A stretch of 64,000 bases of DNA, taken from positions 19,033,401 through 19,097,400 of the forward strand of contig CM028326.1 of the NCBI GenBank assembly GCA_016647705.1, read 5' to 3'. A program made the translations under genes and the position numbers. The notes under the pieces are model-generated. The model was given only the letters and a program-made list of their open reading frames with translations. It did no database searches and was not told the origin of the DNA. Below are positions 47,784 through 59,381 of the stretch, one piece after another; the stretch's first letter is position 1, and each line of letters starts with the position of its first letter. The stretch comes from Eucommia ulmoides (Eukaryota > Streptophyta > Magnoliopsida > Garryales > Eucommiaceae).

Positions 47784-50700
47784 TCAGAAAGCAGCAGTTG
47801 TCCAAACAGAATTCTCTCCCTCCCCACACCGCCGATGAACCTCTTTGATCCTATCAGCAGACCGACATATTCCACTGCATGTCCAGTCGAACGATGCCAC
47901 ACAAATATTGCCCGCCTGTGCCTTCCATTCACAATCTGCCATACAGAAAATATATATCAGAATCAAAATTTTCTCTTTAAAAAAATCTAAAATTCAATGA
48001 GAAAACGAACATATTTACCTGGCGGGGTGCCACAACATAATCTCCTATCGTCAATATGTAGAACGTCGAGCCCAATAAACCAAGATCCCAAAGAGACGTC
48101 CTCGTTCGCATACTTGTGAAGAACATGCCTGAAATATTATATTACTAGTAAGTACTCGTACCCAAAGGCACATTTTAATATTATTTTATTAAAAAATAAT
48201 TTCATGTAATATAAATTTTAAATTTTAACTAACTAATTATCTTAAATATTATATATTAGAAAAATATGGGTTCTACAAAGCAATATGATCAAGAAAAATT
48301 AGGATATCTCCAAATATATAATCGAACATATGAAAACCTCTCTCCAATTGAATGATTGAAATTTAGTCCACATCTCTACAAATAGATCTTAGTTGTTCCA
48401 TTGGCAAAAATTATTGTGGATGTCACACTTTCCTGATTTATAATATGGACACGTAATTACCAGTGCCTAAAGACACGCTTTAATATTATTATAATAAAAA
48501 AAATAATTTTATTTAATTTGAATTGATAATTTTGAAAATGCAATTAATTAATTGTCTTAAACAATTTAATTTATATTTTATATAGTGTGACTTTTGCAAA
48601 GTAATTAAGATCATGAATACAACGGATATGATCTCTTCAAATATATAATCAAAGAGATGAAAATATCACTTTAATTTAATGGTTGGGATTTACTCCACAT
48701 TTCCTCCAATCAATCTCAACCGTTCTACTAACAAATAACAATTTGTCGAGACCATTTATAATATAGATATGAAGACGGCCATTAAAAATAAAAGTTCTTT
48801 TTTTGTACTTTTGATTCGGATAAAAAGCGATATACTTAACTGGTTGGCCGAAATATAAGTCGCCAAGTCTCTTGAAATGGCGTATAATTGTCCAGTAGCA
48901 TGACGGAAATACTTGTTCCCTGTCTCTCCAAATTTCCAGTACTCCGGCTCGTGATATCTGACTCCTCTGTGAAATGCAAACGAAAGTCAAATAAATAAAA
49001 GTCGGGATCTGCGGTTAACTAATAACGATCAAGGCAAAATCAGCCTTACTTCTGAGCGAGAACTGGGCCAGACTTCATGCATCCAATGTACACCCTCTGT
49101 TTTTTACGATGTCTTGCTAATGTCTCTCCTAGTGTTGCTGCAACCGAAAATCGAAATCATGGGTGTTCTTTTATATGTAAGAACCAGAACAAATGAGAAA
49201 TAAATTACCTATATTTACATGGACATCATCATCGACCTTGATGTAGAACTCTGCATCCCACATGGCGGCAGCAGTAGCAAAATATGTCTTTGTCTTAGCA
49301 GACAATTCAAGGTACCCTTCAACGTGATCCTGCCCAAATAACGCAAAAATTATAACTTTCTCCTTTAAATCAAAATTTAAAAGAAAACACACAAAAAACG
49401 ACATTTTGTGTGGTTTGTATGTGTCGGAACAGGAAAAAAGAAAATAGAAACTGTTACCAGCCTCATGATATCTCCATGTTTCTTGTTCTCTGCTTCGATT
49501 GCTCTATCGAGTATGCCTCCTACTGTTGCACTGGAAAACAGACCAAAATTTTGTTGTGTTAATCAGCATCAATTAAATTCTAATGATTATCGTTATTACA
49601 AAGACATAAAATATTGTATTTCGATCCAGCTGCAGACCATCAAACCAGGGCTGGCCCTAGGCCAAAACCGCCAAAACAATTGCTTTGGACTTGTTAGAAT
49701 AACTGAAAGGCGGAATGTTGAGCGAACATGAGAGAATTGTATTGATATATGAAAAAGGTTGCATAATTTAGTAAGAATAGGGCCAGCAAAAGTTGACTCT
49801 AATACCATGTTAGGAGGTTCCAACTTAAAATCATATGATACTGAGTGGAGTAGTTCCTTTAATTTATACAGTGGTTTGGGAAATCTCAAGTGATTGATGT
49901 GGGATAAGAATCTAAACATGCCCTTAAGTGCAACCCCCGATTTATACAGTGTTTTGAGAACTCTCAAGTGATCGATGTGCGATAAGAATCTAAACATGCC
50001 CTTAAATGCAACTCCTGATTTACACGGATAATTTGACTATGAGGGAAAGATAAGAAATGTGCAACTCTTGATTTGCACAAATAAATGATTTAACTACGAG
50101 GGAATGAGAAATGAATTTTCATAATCTTGATTCTGATATCATGTTAAAATCACTGAGAGGCAGAATGTTGAGAGATCATGAGAGAATTGTATTGATATAT
50201 GAGAAATGTTGCGAAATTTAATAAGAACGGGACCAAGAAAAGTTGGCTCTTGATACCATGTTAGGAGATTCCAACTTAAAATCATATGATTCTAAGTTGG
50301 AACATCCGAACACGACCCAAATTCAATAATGTTGTTTACTTAACGATCATTGAACCACTATACCGATATCATGAACTTTTACCTATGACCGATGACGAAG
50401 CGAATAATAATCCCCTTCTCTTTCTCCAACTTCCTTCTTTTTTCACCTATTTGCGATGATTTTCAGTAAAAAACCAAGAATTAACGACACTCACTACAAG
50501 ATTATGGTAACAAGAACAACATTGTACGAAAATAAGGCAGGATGAACTGACCTTGCGGCATCCACGTGGCGCGTACTGAATCCCTTCTTTTTCGGCTGCT
50601 AAAAGCTGTATTAACGCCTACAACCATAAAATGTTTTCTTCTTCCGGACGAGCTTATCTCTTCAGACAATGGAGAACCACTGAGAATCGACTCTTGTGCA

Positions 50701-52091
50701 GCCTTAGCAGCGGCTAATTCCATCTCTAGATTTGAAATAGTTTTATCCAATGTACTGCATTTTCAGATTCGGTGAAATTGAAATTCAGACCAAAAAAAGA
50801 CACATTCAAAAATTTCATTTTTTATTTAAAGAAAAAAATAGAGAAAAAAAACTCACTGTATAGCATTATGAGTCCTAGAAACCTCCCCAAAAATATCGCC
50901 CATCTCACGCTTTACATCCTTCGTATGCAACTAAAAGAGCAAAAGACAAATATCAAAAACATGGTATATTACTATGAGACTAATGAACGGGCTAACTAAT
51001 GAAATAAAAGAAACTACCAAATTGGTCAACATAACTTAAATACGAAATATAATCTGAATACTAAATAATAAATAATATAATAAAAGAAACGAAAAAAAAA
51101 AAGGAACAAATTTGAGAGACTGACCGACTTAGGATCACAACCCTCGGAAACTAACTTTAGCCCTTCAGCTTCTCCCCCAGTTGTTCGTGCGATGCCTTTA
51201 GATTCTGGGAGTGTCCACATTCTGCAGCCACCAATAGGTTTTGGCAAATTGTAAACAATTTCGAATCCTCTTATTATACATGAAAAAAAAAATATAGTAA
51301 TATGTTCATCTCCATCTGAAGGTAAAATTAGTATTAAAGGAGTTCTTTTGGTGTCAAGTAGCAGTTTAGACCCCAGAGAAATAATTTGTCACTGTTGAAT
51401 CCCACGTCGATGTTGGGCCCTTCCCAAAATATCCGTTCGCAGTGGTTTGTTAAAAAGTCCACTTTCTTCTTGAGGGGACGTGTTGAATATGATCCTGAGC
51501 TATATAATCCTCATCTTACAAGGCATCGGTCTCAACTTTTGAGAGAGTGAGTTAGGCGCATTGGGTTTCTATGGTCACAAATTATGAATCCCATATTTTT
51601 TTAGACATCATATGCCAGAAAAAAATTGTCCAATTTTCATGTACTATAAGGTAATATATAAGTAGACATTCAAAGTAATAATAAAAAACCCAGAATGGAA
51701 ACCCTGTTTCTTGAAGGAAAAAACTGATACAATTCCCAAATTAGCAAACAATAATCATCGCCAGATGAACCTGGTGGAATATGAATCCTTAAATAGGAAC
51801 AAGAAGCATAACTTGTTACTCAAAAGCCCTCCAAATTAAATTCTAGAACACAAACAATATTAAAACTATTCCGAAATTAACAGTTAATATCGATAAACCC
51901 AGAAGTAATTCAATCAATAGAACAGCAGAAGGAGAGAATTCAGTTAAATTAAAACAATGGATCTCAGCAGAGTCGACAAACCTATTGGTGTAGAGCAATC
52001 CGGCGCAGAAGCTCCCAACGCAGAGCAAAAGAGTCCATTTCTGAGATACAACACTTCTTGAAGCTCCCTCTCCTTTGCTCTTCACAGACAT
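47784..52091 (-). CDS. B3GALT: Beta-1,3-galactosyltransferase (GT31, plant B3GALT type), complete, 11 exons
   Basis: Exons on the minus strand: 52,091-51,982; 51,221-51,125; 50,930-50,857; 50,754-50,552; 50,446-50,383; 49,530-49,458; 49,329-49,209; 49,137-49,050; 48,966-48,841; 48,128-48,019; 47,935-47,784. Together 1,218 bp, 405 residues plus stop, every intron GT-AG, frame open throughout. Residues about 18-36 ([19 protein letters not shown]) form a signal anchor after a short basic cytosolic tail, the type II Golgi layout. A DUF4094-type stem with a coiled-coil-like helix (96-113) precedes the galactosyltransferase domain (about 134-335). That domain has RRDSVRATW (150-158), the metal/UDP-binding DDD at 240-242 ([10 protein letters not shown]) and EDVSLG (328-333). 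Length and exon pattern fit Arabidopsis B3GALT relatives, which transfer galactose from UDP-Gal in beta-1,3 linkage onto arabinogalactan-protein or N-glycan acceptors. The exact acceptor cannot be told. It looks functional. Confidence 0.95.
48150..48770 (-). repeat. Diverged tandem duplication in intron 9 of the galactosyltransferase gene
   Basis: Two ~300-bp copies (about 48,150-48,445 and 48,455-48,770) share in the same order an ACGCTTTAATATTATT-type stretch, CAAATATATAATC..., TTGGGATTTA(C/G)TCCACAT and a TTTATAATATGGA-like end. Similarity is moderate, so the duplication is old. The source is not recognised; it may be two copies of a dispersed AT-rich repeat. Confidence 0.5.
49600..50330 (-). 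repeat. Retroelement-derived repeats in intron 5 of the galactosyltransferase gene
   Basis: Two related blocks of about 150 bp (49,695-49,845 and 50,150-50,300) share GAGAATTGTATTGATATATGA and TACCATGTTAGGAG. The GATAC/TCATGTTA boundary resembles the inverted copia tRNA-Met primer site next to an LTR. Between them lies a duplicated ~75-bp unit (ATAAGAATCTAAACATGCCC). I read these as small decayed copia LTR pieces on the minus strand. Splice sites of exons 5 and 6 are unaffected. Confidence 0.5.
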
Positions 52092-52301
52092 TATCTCTAC
52101 ACTTGTCTCTCCACGAAACGCCTCAAATACCCATATGAAATAGAGGGGGAAAACCCCAAATCAAGGACACCCAGAAGCAAACAAACCAGAATTTAGCTTA
52201 ATTTGGGTACAGAAATTGAGGAGAGAGAGAGAGGGGAAAAGGGTTCCTTGTTCTCACTTCAACTTTGTTCTTTCTTTCCTATCTTTTATCCTTTGCTTTG
52301 T

Positions 52302-52332
<31 letters not shown>

Positions 52333-52450
52333 AGATTCGCTCTCTCACTACACTTTGCAGAGAAGGGACGTCGAACAGAAGTGAGACGACCCACTAACCG
52401 ACCTGCTCTTATACCAAATTTACCAAACGGTCCAAATCATCCCCCTCATT
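52092..52450 (-). promoter_or_regulatory. 5' leader and proximal promoter of the galactosyltransferase gene
   Basis: The DNA upstream of the ATG holds a GA microsatellite on the coding strand (52,303-52,333) and a second short GA tract (52,221-52,233). Such tracts are typical of plant 5' UTRs. No confident TATA box was found, in line with a housekeeping-type promoter. Confidence 0.45.
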
Positions 52451-54100
52451 GTTTCTACGCAGTATTAAATGGAAAGAAATGGACGTTCTCAACTGTAACA
52501 GTTTCTGAGTGACATTAATGCCCTTCCCATACGTCTCGAATGTCTTCCTCCCTTCCTTCTAATGGAGATACATGGCTTGTGTGACAGGGGGAGCACATGG
52601 TTGTGTACGAATTTTGGCCCATTTGATGACACGTGTAAAAATTCTCGTTAAAGCACGAATCTAGGAAAAAGGGAGTGAGATTAGAACATATTATATATCT
52701 TTCATGTATTCGGACTTCCCAAGATTTAATCCCACACCCTACCATGGTTAGCAATTTTTAGTTATTTTTTAAATAATGTTTTACATCTATAAATCTTTTC
52801 ATAGAGCTATTATATTGTTTTTTTTTAAATTTGTAAAAATATAAAAAATTAATTAATAAAAGTAAAAGTAGATAATATAATTAAATTCAACCGTTTTAAA
52901 AGTAAAAATGTGAAATTTTCTCTCCAAAATATTTCAACTATTCATCTTACTCATTCAATAGATTGAGTGGTGTAGATATTTAAAGTTAGAAGATTGGGAG
53001 GTTATACAAATTTACTGTCAATCATAGATCTTTTAAACTTATATCTCAATTGTTAAAATATTTTTTTATCCTGATTTATTAATAGATTACAAACATTCAA
53101 GGCCTGAGAAATTATATTTTCAATCAATTAATACACGTGGTCTCTATTTTTTCTTTCACAAGTTCAAAATTATTTCACACTATAAAAATTATTATAAATT
53201 TTTATATTGAAAAATTGTAATGACTTTCATATAGTAATAATTTTGAGGATTTTAAAAAAATTATTATAATGCGTGAATTACGTAAAAAAAATAAATAAAT
53301 AAATAATAATAATAATAATAATTAAATTTGTGAAAAAATAATCAACCCACAAAATACTATAAATGTAATATAATTGAAGTATGAGTAAAACCTCGAAGAA
53401 AAGTAATTGTACTCGGCATTCATTGGGGTTCAATTATATTAAAGTTCTCCCATCTTTTTTCATTCACAAATAACGAGGCATTTATAGTGTTGTACCATGC
53501 ATGCATGTATTGTTATAAGGCATCCCTGTCTATATTCTAATTTATGCATTCATTCATAAAGTTGACGTACTAAAAGTTGTTATTTAGAAGCGATAAACCC
53601 TTTTGATATATAGCTCCTACATGTGGAAGCTACTCGCTTTTTAGGTTAATGGTCCCATAATCATTCAAAGAACCCTCTATATCTATATATACCTATTATA
53701 AGACGATTTTTAAATTGACTAGAATAAATTTATAACTAAGAAAAAAAAATTAAGACAAATAAAATTGAGAAAAAAAAATATGATTAAGACAAACAAAATT
53801 GCTGACATGACTAAATAAATTTGTTGATTAGGACAAATATAAAAAAATATACTCAATTTTGGAGAAATTATTAACTCCTTTCCGTAATTAAAAAATTAAT
53901 TAATTAATTAACCTTTGCATTTTTCTATATATTCTCAATTTTCGTTTCACTAATAAATTATTACTTAAAATAATTAGGATTAATCTCTCTCCAATTACCT
54001 CTAATTTCCATATATTCCCAAATTACCCTTCTTCCCGTTTCTTAATAGGAAGGTTTTGTAATCTCAATCTCCCTCCAATTACCGCCTAACCCTAATTATC
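52451..54100. other. AT-rich intergenic DNA
   Basis: No gene was recognised. It contains AAT/AAAT runs (about 53,293-53,320) and ATTA runs (53,885-53,910). Confidence 0.5.
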
Positions 54101-54111
54101 TAATCCTACCG

Positions 54112-54470
54112 TTGTTCATTCTCCAATTGCCTCTCTCTCACTCTCATCGGATCTCTAGCTCTCTCTCAATCTCTCACTCTATCACTCTCGCTCTCACCAA
54201 TCTCCATTGCCATCCCCACCCCATCTCGATCTGCCTCGTGCGACTCCATGCCACAGTCACCATCGCATCACCATCTTCCTCCATCGCCATCTACGTCTTC
54301 CTCACAGCTCCATTGCTGCACACTTCTGCCCGAAGATAGTAGGTCTCACCTCTCTCTCTTCCCTCCCTTTTGCTCTCTTCTTACAAGCGGCCACCACCGT
54401 TCATCCATCGCCACCACCACCCATCACCATCAACTTTAGATCTGGCCACCGCCATCGAAGGTAGAATTAA
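54112..54470 (+). other. CT- and CAC-rich stretch upstream of the gene fragments
   Basis: A pyrimidine-rich low-complexity region with CACCAC and TCTC runs. It gives long His/Pro/Ser-rich frames that I do not accept as coding. It could be the leader of the fragments at 54,509-55,151. Confidence 0.4.
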
Positions 54471-54508
54471 CTGGAAACGGCACCCAAATAATTTTTTCCT
54501 ATTTACAG

Positions 54509-55151
54509 TTCAGACCAGTTGAAGGCGTTGTATTTGCTGATTATATGGAAATGATCTTGGATCAGGCCCGACTGTGCTTGGTATGTTTCTTATGGTCTCT
54601 CATGTTTTTGCCCTTTTTTAATTCACGTTTTTTCGGATAGCAATGCTTGTTGTTTCAGAAATCAGGTGATCTAGTTGGGGCAATGCTAAGCCAGGGAGTG
54701 GCTATGGATATAGTATTCGTGTGGACTCTACTTTGGGAAAACACTGACAAGATTTTTCCGTTCTGGTGAGTGTTGGAGTCTATCGACAGAGTTTTTGTGT
54801 CTGTCGATTTTTTTTATTTTTTATTTTGTTGTTGTTGTTGTACATTAAGGGACATTGAAATATTGGGGTTTGGGGTGTCATTTGTTTAATGTTTTTGTTC
54901 TTATATATTTTTTTGTTCTCGCAAAAGTGAGAGCATAAATTGAAATGCGAAAACAAAACAAATATTTTTGTTCTTTTCATTGAAATTTGTTAGGAACAAA
55001 AACTGGAGGGACAGAGAATTCATGGTTCTGTATTTTGAAATCCAACGAAATGTTGACTCCATCTCCAATGTCGCCGTTGAGACAACTCACGACCAAATGA
55101 AGCTCCATGATTTCATAGACAATAGCTACACCATTATCTTCTCTCATCCAG
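54509..55151 (+). pseudogene. Spliced-looking gene fragments including a 1-Cys peroxiredoxin piece
   Basis: Three segments are bounded by good splice signals and stay in one frame: 54,509-54,580 (FRPVEGVVFADYMEM...), 54,659-54,765 (KSGDLVGAMLSQGVAMD...) and 54,994 to about 55,151. The last one contains VETTHDQMKLHDFIDNSYTI followed by IFSHPG. This is a clear match to the N-terminal part of plant 1-Cys peroxiredoxin (PER1: VETTHGKIKLHDY...SWTIIFSHPGDFTPVC). The sequence leaves the family right after HPG, before the catalytic cysteine, so no peroxidase activity is expected. The first two segments are unrecognised and do not belong to peroxiredoxin. A later exon-like piece (55,342-55,378) may belong as well. 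No start codon with family support was found. It may be a chimeric captured-gene region in a transposon or a decayed gene. Confidence 0.55.
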
Positions 55152-55399
55152 GTTTGGATCTCACCTCTGACATGGTAAAAGTAATTGAAGGGACTTAAAA
55201 CATTTATTAACTTATAAAATTTGTTGTTTGATCTATGATAGTGTTGTTTGTTTGTTTGTTTGGTGTGTTTTGTTTTTTTATATTTATTCTTTTTTTTTTG
55301 TTTTTTTATGATTCTGCTCAGTGTTATTGTTCTTCCAAACAGAGTAGCATAGACCAGATGGTCATTTACACGTTTGAGGTACTTCTTATGTATAGTCTA

Positions 55400-56633
55400 A
55401 GCTTTAGATTTTTTGAGTCAATTTTATAGTTATTGCTGGTTTAAGGTTTGATTGTTAATATAGTACTTCACATTTACTGCTGTGTATTTTCTTGTGTTTT
55501 TTTTTTTTTTGGCTATATTTTTTGGCGTGCGATTATTGAAGTTTTGTGTAGTTTCTCTTTGTCTCTCTCCAATGGTGGTTGTTGGTACGTGTACAGGTGA
55601 TTAGAGAAGTTTTGTGTAGTCTCTCTAACTCTCTCTAACTTCTAGGTCTTTTTTTCATTTCTCTCACCATTTAGTTGATGTTTGTTACACTGTCAACCAA
55701 TCAGAATCTTTCCAACGTTTGTTGTATTTGTAATGTATTTTGTCATTTTATGGGTAGATAATTAACTGTTTGATTATAATTTTGATTACAGTATTTTACT
55801 CAGCAATCAGTAGACGGTTGATGGAGACATAATATGGAAGCTGCATCATCTTACAAATATAGAGCATTGCTGAATCGACAATCAAATCTCCTGTGTAGGA
55901 AGAATCAATGGTAGGAATGTTGACTATTCTATCAAATTAATAATTGTCTTTAGTTGAGGAAATTGCATGATTTTTTCTGTATGATCCTTTAGTTGGTATT
56001 ATATGAATATTTGAATATCTATATTATTGAATGTTGATTGTGTTGTATTTGTAATATTTAGTTGGTGATGATATTTAAATGTTAATTATTGTTGATATTT
56101 TAATACAATAAGTGCAGAATGTTGTGTAAACAAAAAAAATTATGTCAATTTTTTATCTTTGTGCCTTCAGGTACAGATTATACGCTAGTATATATATATG
56201 GAGAAAGAGAGGGGGGTTTGTGTCTAATTAGGCCGTATGGGTATTACTGTCAATCTCTTCGTGCTCTTCCATCATTGTTGGAGGAGTTTGTCTAAAAAGG
56301 CCTCATCTTATTACTTTAATTAGAGCTGAATACCAATTAATATGTGCTTGTATAACTTGCCATTTGCCTAGTTGATGCTCACCCCTTATCTAAAAAATTT
56401 AAAATAGGAAAATAGCAGTAAATAGGGTAGAAGAAGCTATTAAAATACTCCTACTCTAAGATAATGTTTGTTTTTAACTATTTTTATTTAAAAATAAAAA
56501 CATATATATTCAATTTTAACGAAAAAAATTTCCCGACCAACTCAAAATACCGTCACGTGTAAGGACAAATTCACACAAAGAGCACGTGTTTCTGAGCAGC
56601 TTTGGTCAATGCCCATGTGCCAACACTACAACG
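55400..56633. other. T-rich intergenic or intronic DNA
   Basis: Long T-rich stretches. A splice-acceptor-like TTGATTACAG at 55,783-55,792 might continue the gene-fragment series. Nothing else was recognised. Confidence 0.35.
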
Positions 56634-56913
56634 AAATTCACTTTAAGGGTATAAAATTTGTCTTAACATATATAATTTTAGGGCACATTAAAATTGAAAC
56701 AATTAAAAGGTATTCCATAAAAAGTTATCTCAATAACTTATAAAAACAATTATTTGTCGCATTAATGTATATTTATTGAGATATTTTTTAAAATGTGTCT
56801 TATTAAATAAATGTTATAATTATGATTAAATATCTCTATAACTATTTAAAAGAATATTCTTTATAAATTGTCTTTAAAAAATGTTGTCCTAATATGTAAT
56901 TTTTATTGTAGTG
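56634..56913. mobile_element. CACTA-type MITE
   Basis: The 280-bp element begins CACTACAACGAAA and ends TTTTTATTGTAGTG, giving terminal inverted repeats CACTACAA(C/T). The 3-bp target duplication CAA is present at 56,631-56,633 and 56,914-56,916. Ends and 3-bp duplication are diagnostic of the CACTA (EnSpm) superfamily. The interior is AT-rich and non-coding. Confidence 0.9.
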
Positions 56914-56916
56914 CAA

Positions 56917-57600
56917 ATTCATGAGTCCAAATCCGTCAACTAGTAACCGAAGATATTGCTGGATACTCAAAGAGAATTAAAGACGCGAAGATACCAAGCA
57001 TGAAGTAAAGCTTAACCGAGACCAATACTAACTAGGTCGCGTTATGAGTTCTCCCTCAGGACTGCTGAGGAACCTGTACTATTCCCAGCTCGAGGCACAT
57101 CCCAGTCCACTAATCTCATAATCCTACCAAATTAATCTGGGACATTAATGATGATTGATCATTATTCATGAAAGACACGTCAAACAAGTTTTTCATGTCT
57201 TATAAATATTACAAGGAGAGTCTAACCAGGTATATTTAAGGAAGGGAGACTAGTTTAAGGGGAGAGGATGTGCTCCCCCTTAAAAAAATTTATTCTCTCT
57301 CTCTAAATTTTTAATTAATTTTTATTGGTGTTCCGATAATTTTAAATAATATATCTTATAATTTTTCATAGTTAATTGATATTGTGATGTATGCTTTCAT
57401 GGATCAGTTTAAGTTGTATTTAAATGTATTTCTTTAGAGGAAAAAAATAAAACAAAACTTAATTGTTACAAAAGGAACCGTTTAATAAAACAAACATTAA
57501 AAGCATTTACTGTGTAATTTTTACATTAAAAAATGGGTCAAAAAGCATGGAGAGATGATTAAGATGATCGATTACCGGGAACGTGATCAACCGGCGATAA
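56917..57600. other. Unassigned DNA with LTR-like look
   Basis: 57,000-57,300 contains TATAAATATTACAAGGAG and CTC-rich leader-like sequence reminiscent of an LTR. No partner copy or coding sequence was found. Confidence 0.3.
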
Positions 57601-57649
57601 AAAGTAAAGAAAGAAATAAAATGGCACTTGATTGGATCTGAAAAGTTGA

Positions 57650-57796
57650 CACGTGGCAATATCCTATTGGACTGTCCCCACCAGGACACCTTACCTTGTT
57701 TATGAATCAAGTAACAGCTTCCATTCTGTCCCACGTGGACGCTGACAAAGTCTGCACAAGCTAAACGGCCCCACATCACGAGCTACCTGACACGTG
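57650..57796. promoter_or_regulatory. Cluster of three G-boxes (CACGTG)
   Basis: CACGTG occurs at 57,650-57,655 (GACACGTGGC, an ABRE-type context), 57,732-57,737 (CCCACGTGGA) and 57,791-57,796 (GACACGTGCC), with a CCTATTGG CCAAT-type box between the first two. In plants these elements bind bZIP/bHLH factors in ABA- and light-responsive promoters. No gene was recognised beside them. Confidence 0.45.
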
Positions 57797-57839
57797 CCAT
57801 AATGTGGTGTGATCCCCTTCACTGTCAGCTTTTGATGAT

Positions 57840-58397
57840 TGTCCAGCAATCACAAAACGGGTCGGGTTAAACAAAAACTAAAAAGGGGCACCCGCTTTGA
57901 TTGTTCCTTTTTTTTTTTTTCTTCCTATTATTTTTTTGTGAAAGATATTGCAAAAGAGAAAAATGATGTTGATAGAATGTTTATTGGCAAACTAAAAAAT
58001 ATATTTTGGTTTATTAAACTTGTGAATCTCCATATGTAATGCACTTTTAGTTCAGAATATAATTTCTAAATTTGGGATATTGTATAATATTGTATTGTCT
58101 ATGGGCCTGTTGACAATGTGTTTTTAGTACGAGACTCACTAATGTTTGGAATCTAGTAAAAATTTGACAGACTTTTGCTTTTAAAAAAATAGTGCATACC
58201 TTAACATGGCAGTCGGCCCCTTGTATTTATAGGCATGAAAATACTTGTTTTGCTAGTTTTCACTAAGATCTCGGTCAAATCTGGTTAAACCTTGAGAGAT
58301 TCGTGAGATAGAGTGTTTTATGCCCTTTAAATCAGTTATCTGATCATATTTCCTTATATAATAGGATTCGGTAACTGGCCCCTAGTAGTAGGTCGAG
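57840..58397. other. Intergenic DNA
   Basis: AT-rich, with a T run near 57,910. Nothing recognised. Confidence 0.45.
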
Positions 58398-58405
58398 CCT
58401 CGAAC

Positions 58406-59184
58406 CAGTGTTTTAAAAATCGGACCGGACCGATCGGTTCAACCGGTTGAACCGTCGACCGACTCAGATTCCAATCCGATTATACCCCTAAAATTGTTTT
58501 ACTCCTAAAATCGATCAACCAGCCGGTTCGAATGTCGAACCGGCGAACCATTATGATTTTCTATGAACCGGTCGGTTTTTCTTCATTCCCCATTTGTGTA
58601 ACTATTTCCCCAAAAAAACCTATTCTCTTGCAAAAAAAAAAATGTTGCCTTTTCCTCGTTTGTGTTCCTCTCTCTCAAACCCATCGGTACTGCCAATCAA
58701 CCACCACCGATTAGCGCCATCCAAACCATCGCCGAACTTCACTGGGTATGATCGATAGCTGAACTAATTGCCGATCAACCACCACCGATCATCGCCATTC
58801 AGACCCTTACCGAGTTTCACCGTCATCACCGACCTCCCTTGTATCGTCGTCATTAGGGTTGGAGTAACAAAAAAGGAAAACAGAGCGGAGAGAGCAAGAG
58901 AGAGAGAGAGAGAGAGAGAGGTACCTGATAGTCTGATACGGTGGCCCGTAAGAGAGAGAGGGTATGTAGTTGAGGAATTGAGAAGGAGCGACTGATACAT
59001 CTAGGGTTAATTGGGAGGTATATTTGGTTGTATGTTTTTTATCTTGATTATTGGATCAAAAGTGATCCAATGGTCCAAAATATCTCTCCCTTCATTCAAC
59101 CGCGGTTTACCTACTGGTCGAACCGGTGACCCGTGACCTGGTGATTTTTTCGGTTCGACGTCCGGTCCGATTTTAAAAACATTA
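58406..59184. mobile_element. hAT-type non-autonomous element with captured repeats
   Basis: The element is 779 bp with a perfect 8-bp target duplication CCTCGAAC (58,398-58,405 and 59,185-59,192). The left end CAGTGTTTTAAAAATCGGAC and the right end, read inward, TAATGTTTTTAAAATCGGAC form terminal inverted repeats of about 25 bp. The 8-bp duplication and CA(G/T)-type end point to hAT. Inside are a direct duplication of a CCACCACCGAT-bearing stretch (58,690-58,745 and 58,775-58,830) and a GA microsatellite (58,895-58,920). There is no transposase. Confidence 0.88.
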
Positions 59185-59204
59185 CCTCGAACTGGAGGTA
59201 TGTA

Positions 59205-59381
59205 TATTAAAAATGGATAATGAAAGATTATTTTTCATCGATATCAAAGGAAAAGAGATACAACATTTATAGCCTACCAAAATGCCGCATGGATGAGCCT
59301 AACAAACTATAACAAACCAGCATAACAAACATAACAATTTGCCAATGGAAGATTCTAAAGGAATATATCTAAATTCTAATA
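59205..59381 (-). repeat. 3' LTR of element G
   Basis: 177 bp. On the minus strand it starts TATTAGAATT and ends TTTTTAATA, so the ends are TA...TA, not the usual TG...CA. It is followed on the minus-strand 5' side by the polypurine tract TTGAGGGGGAG. Confidence 0.88.

Noticed and set aside
54112-54464. His/Pro-rich ORFs at 54,112-54,464
   Set aside because: Low-complexity CAC/TC-rich DNA gives open frames in all three frames; not accepted as coding.
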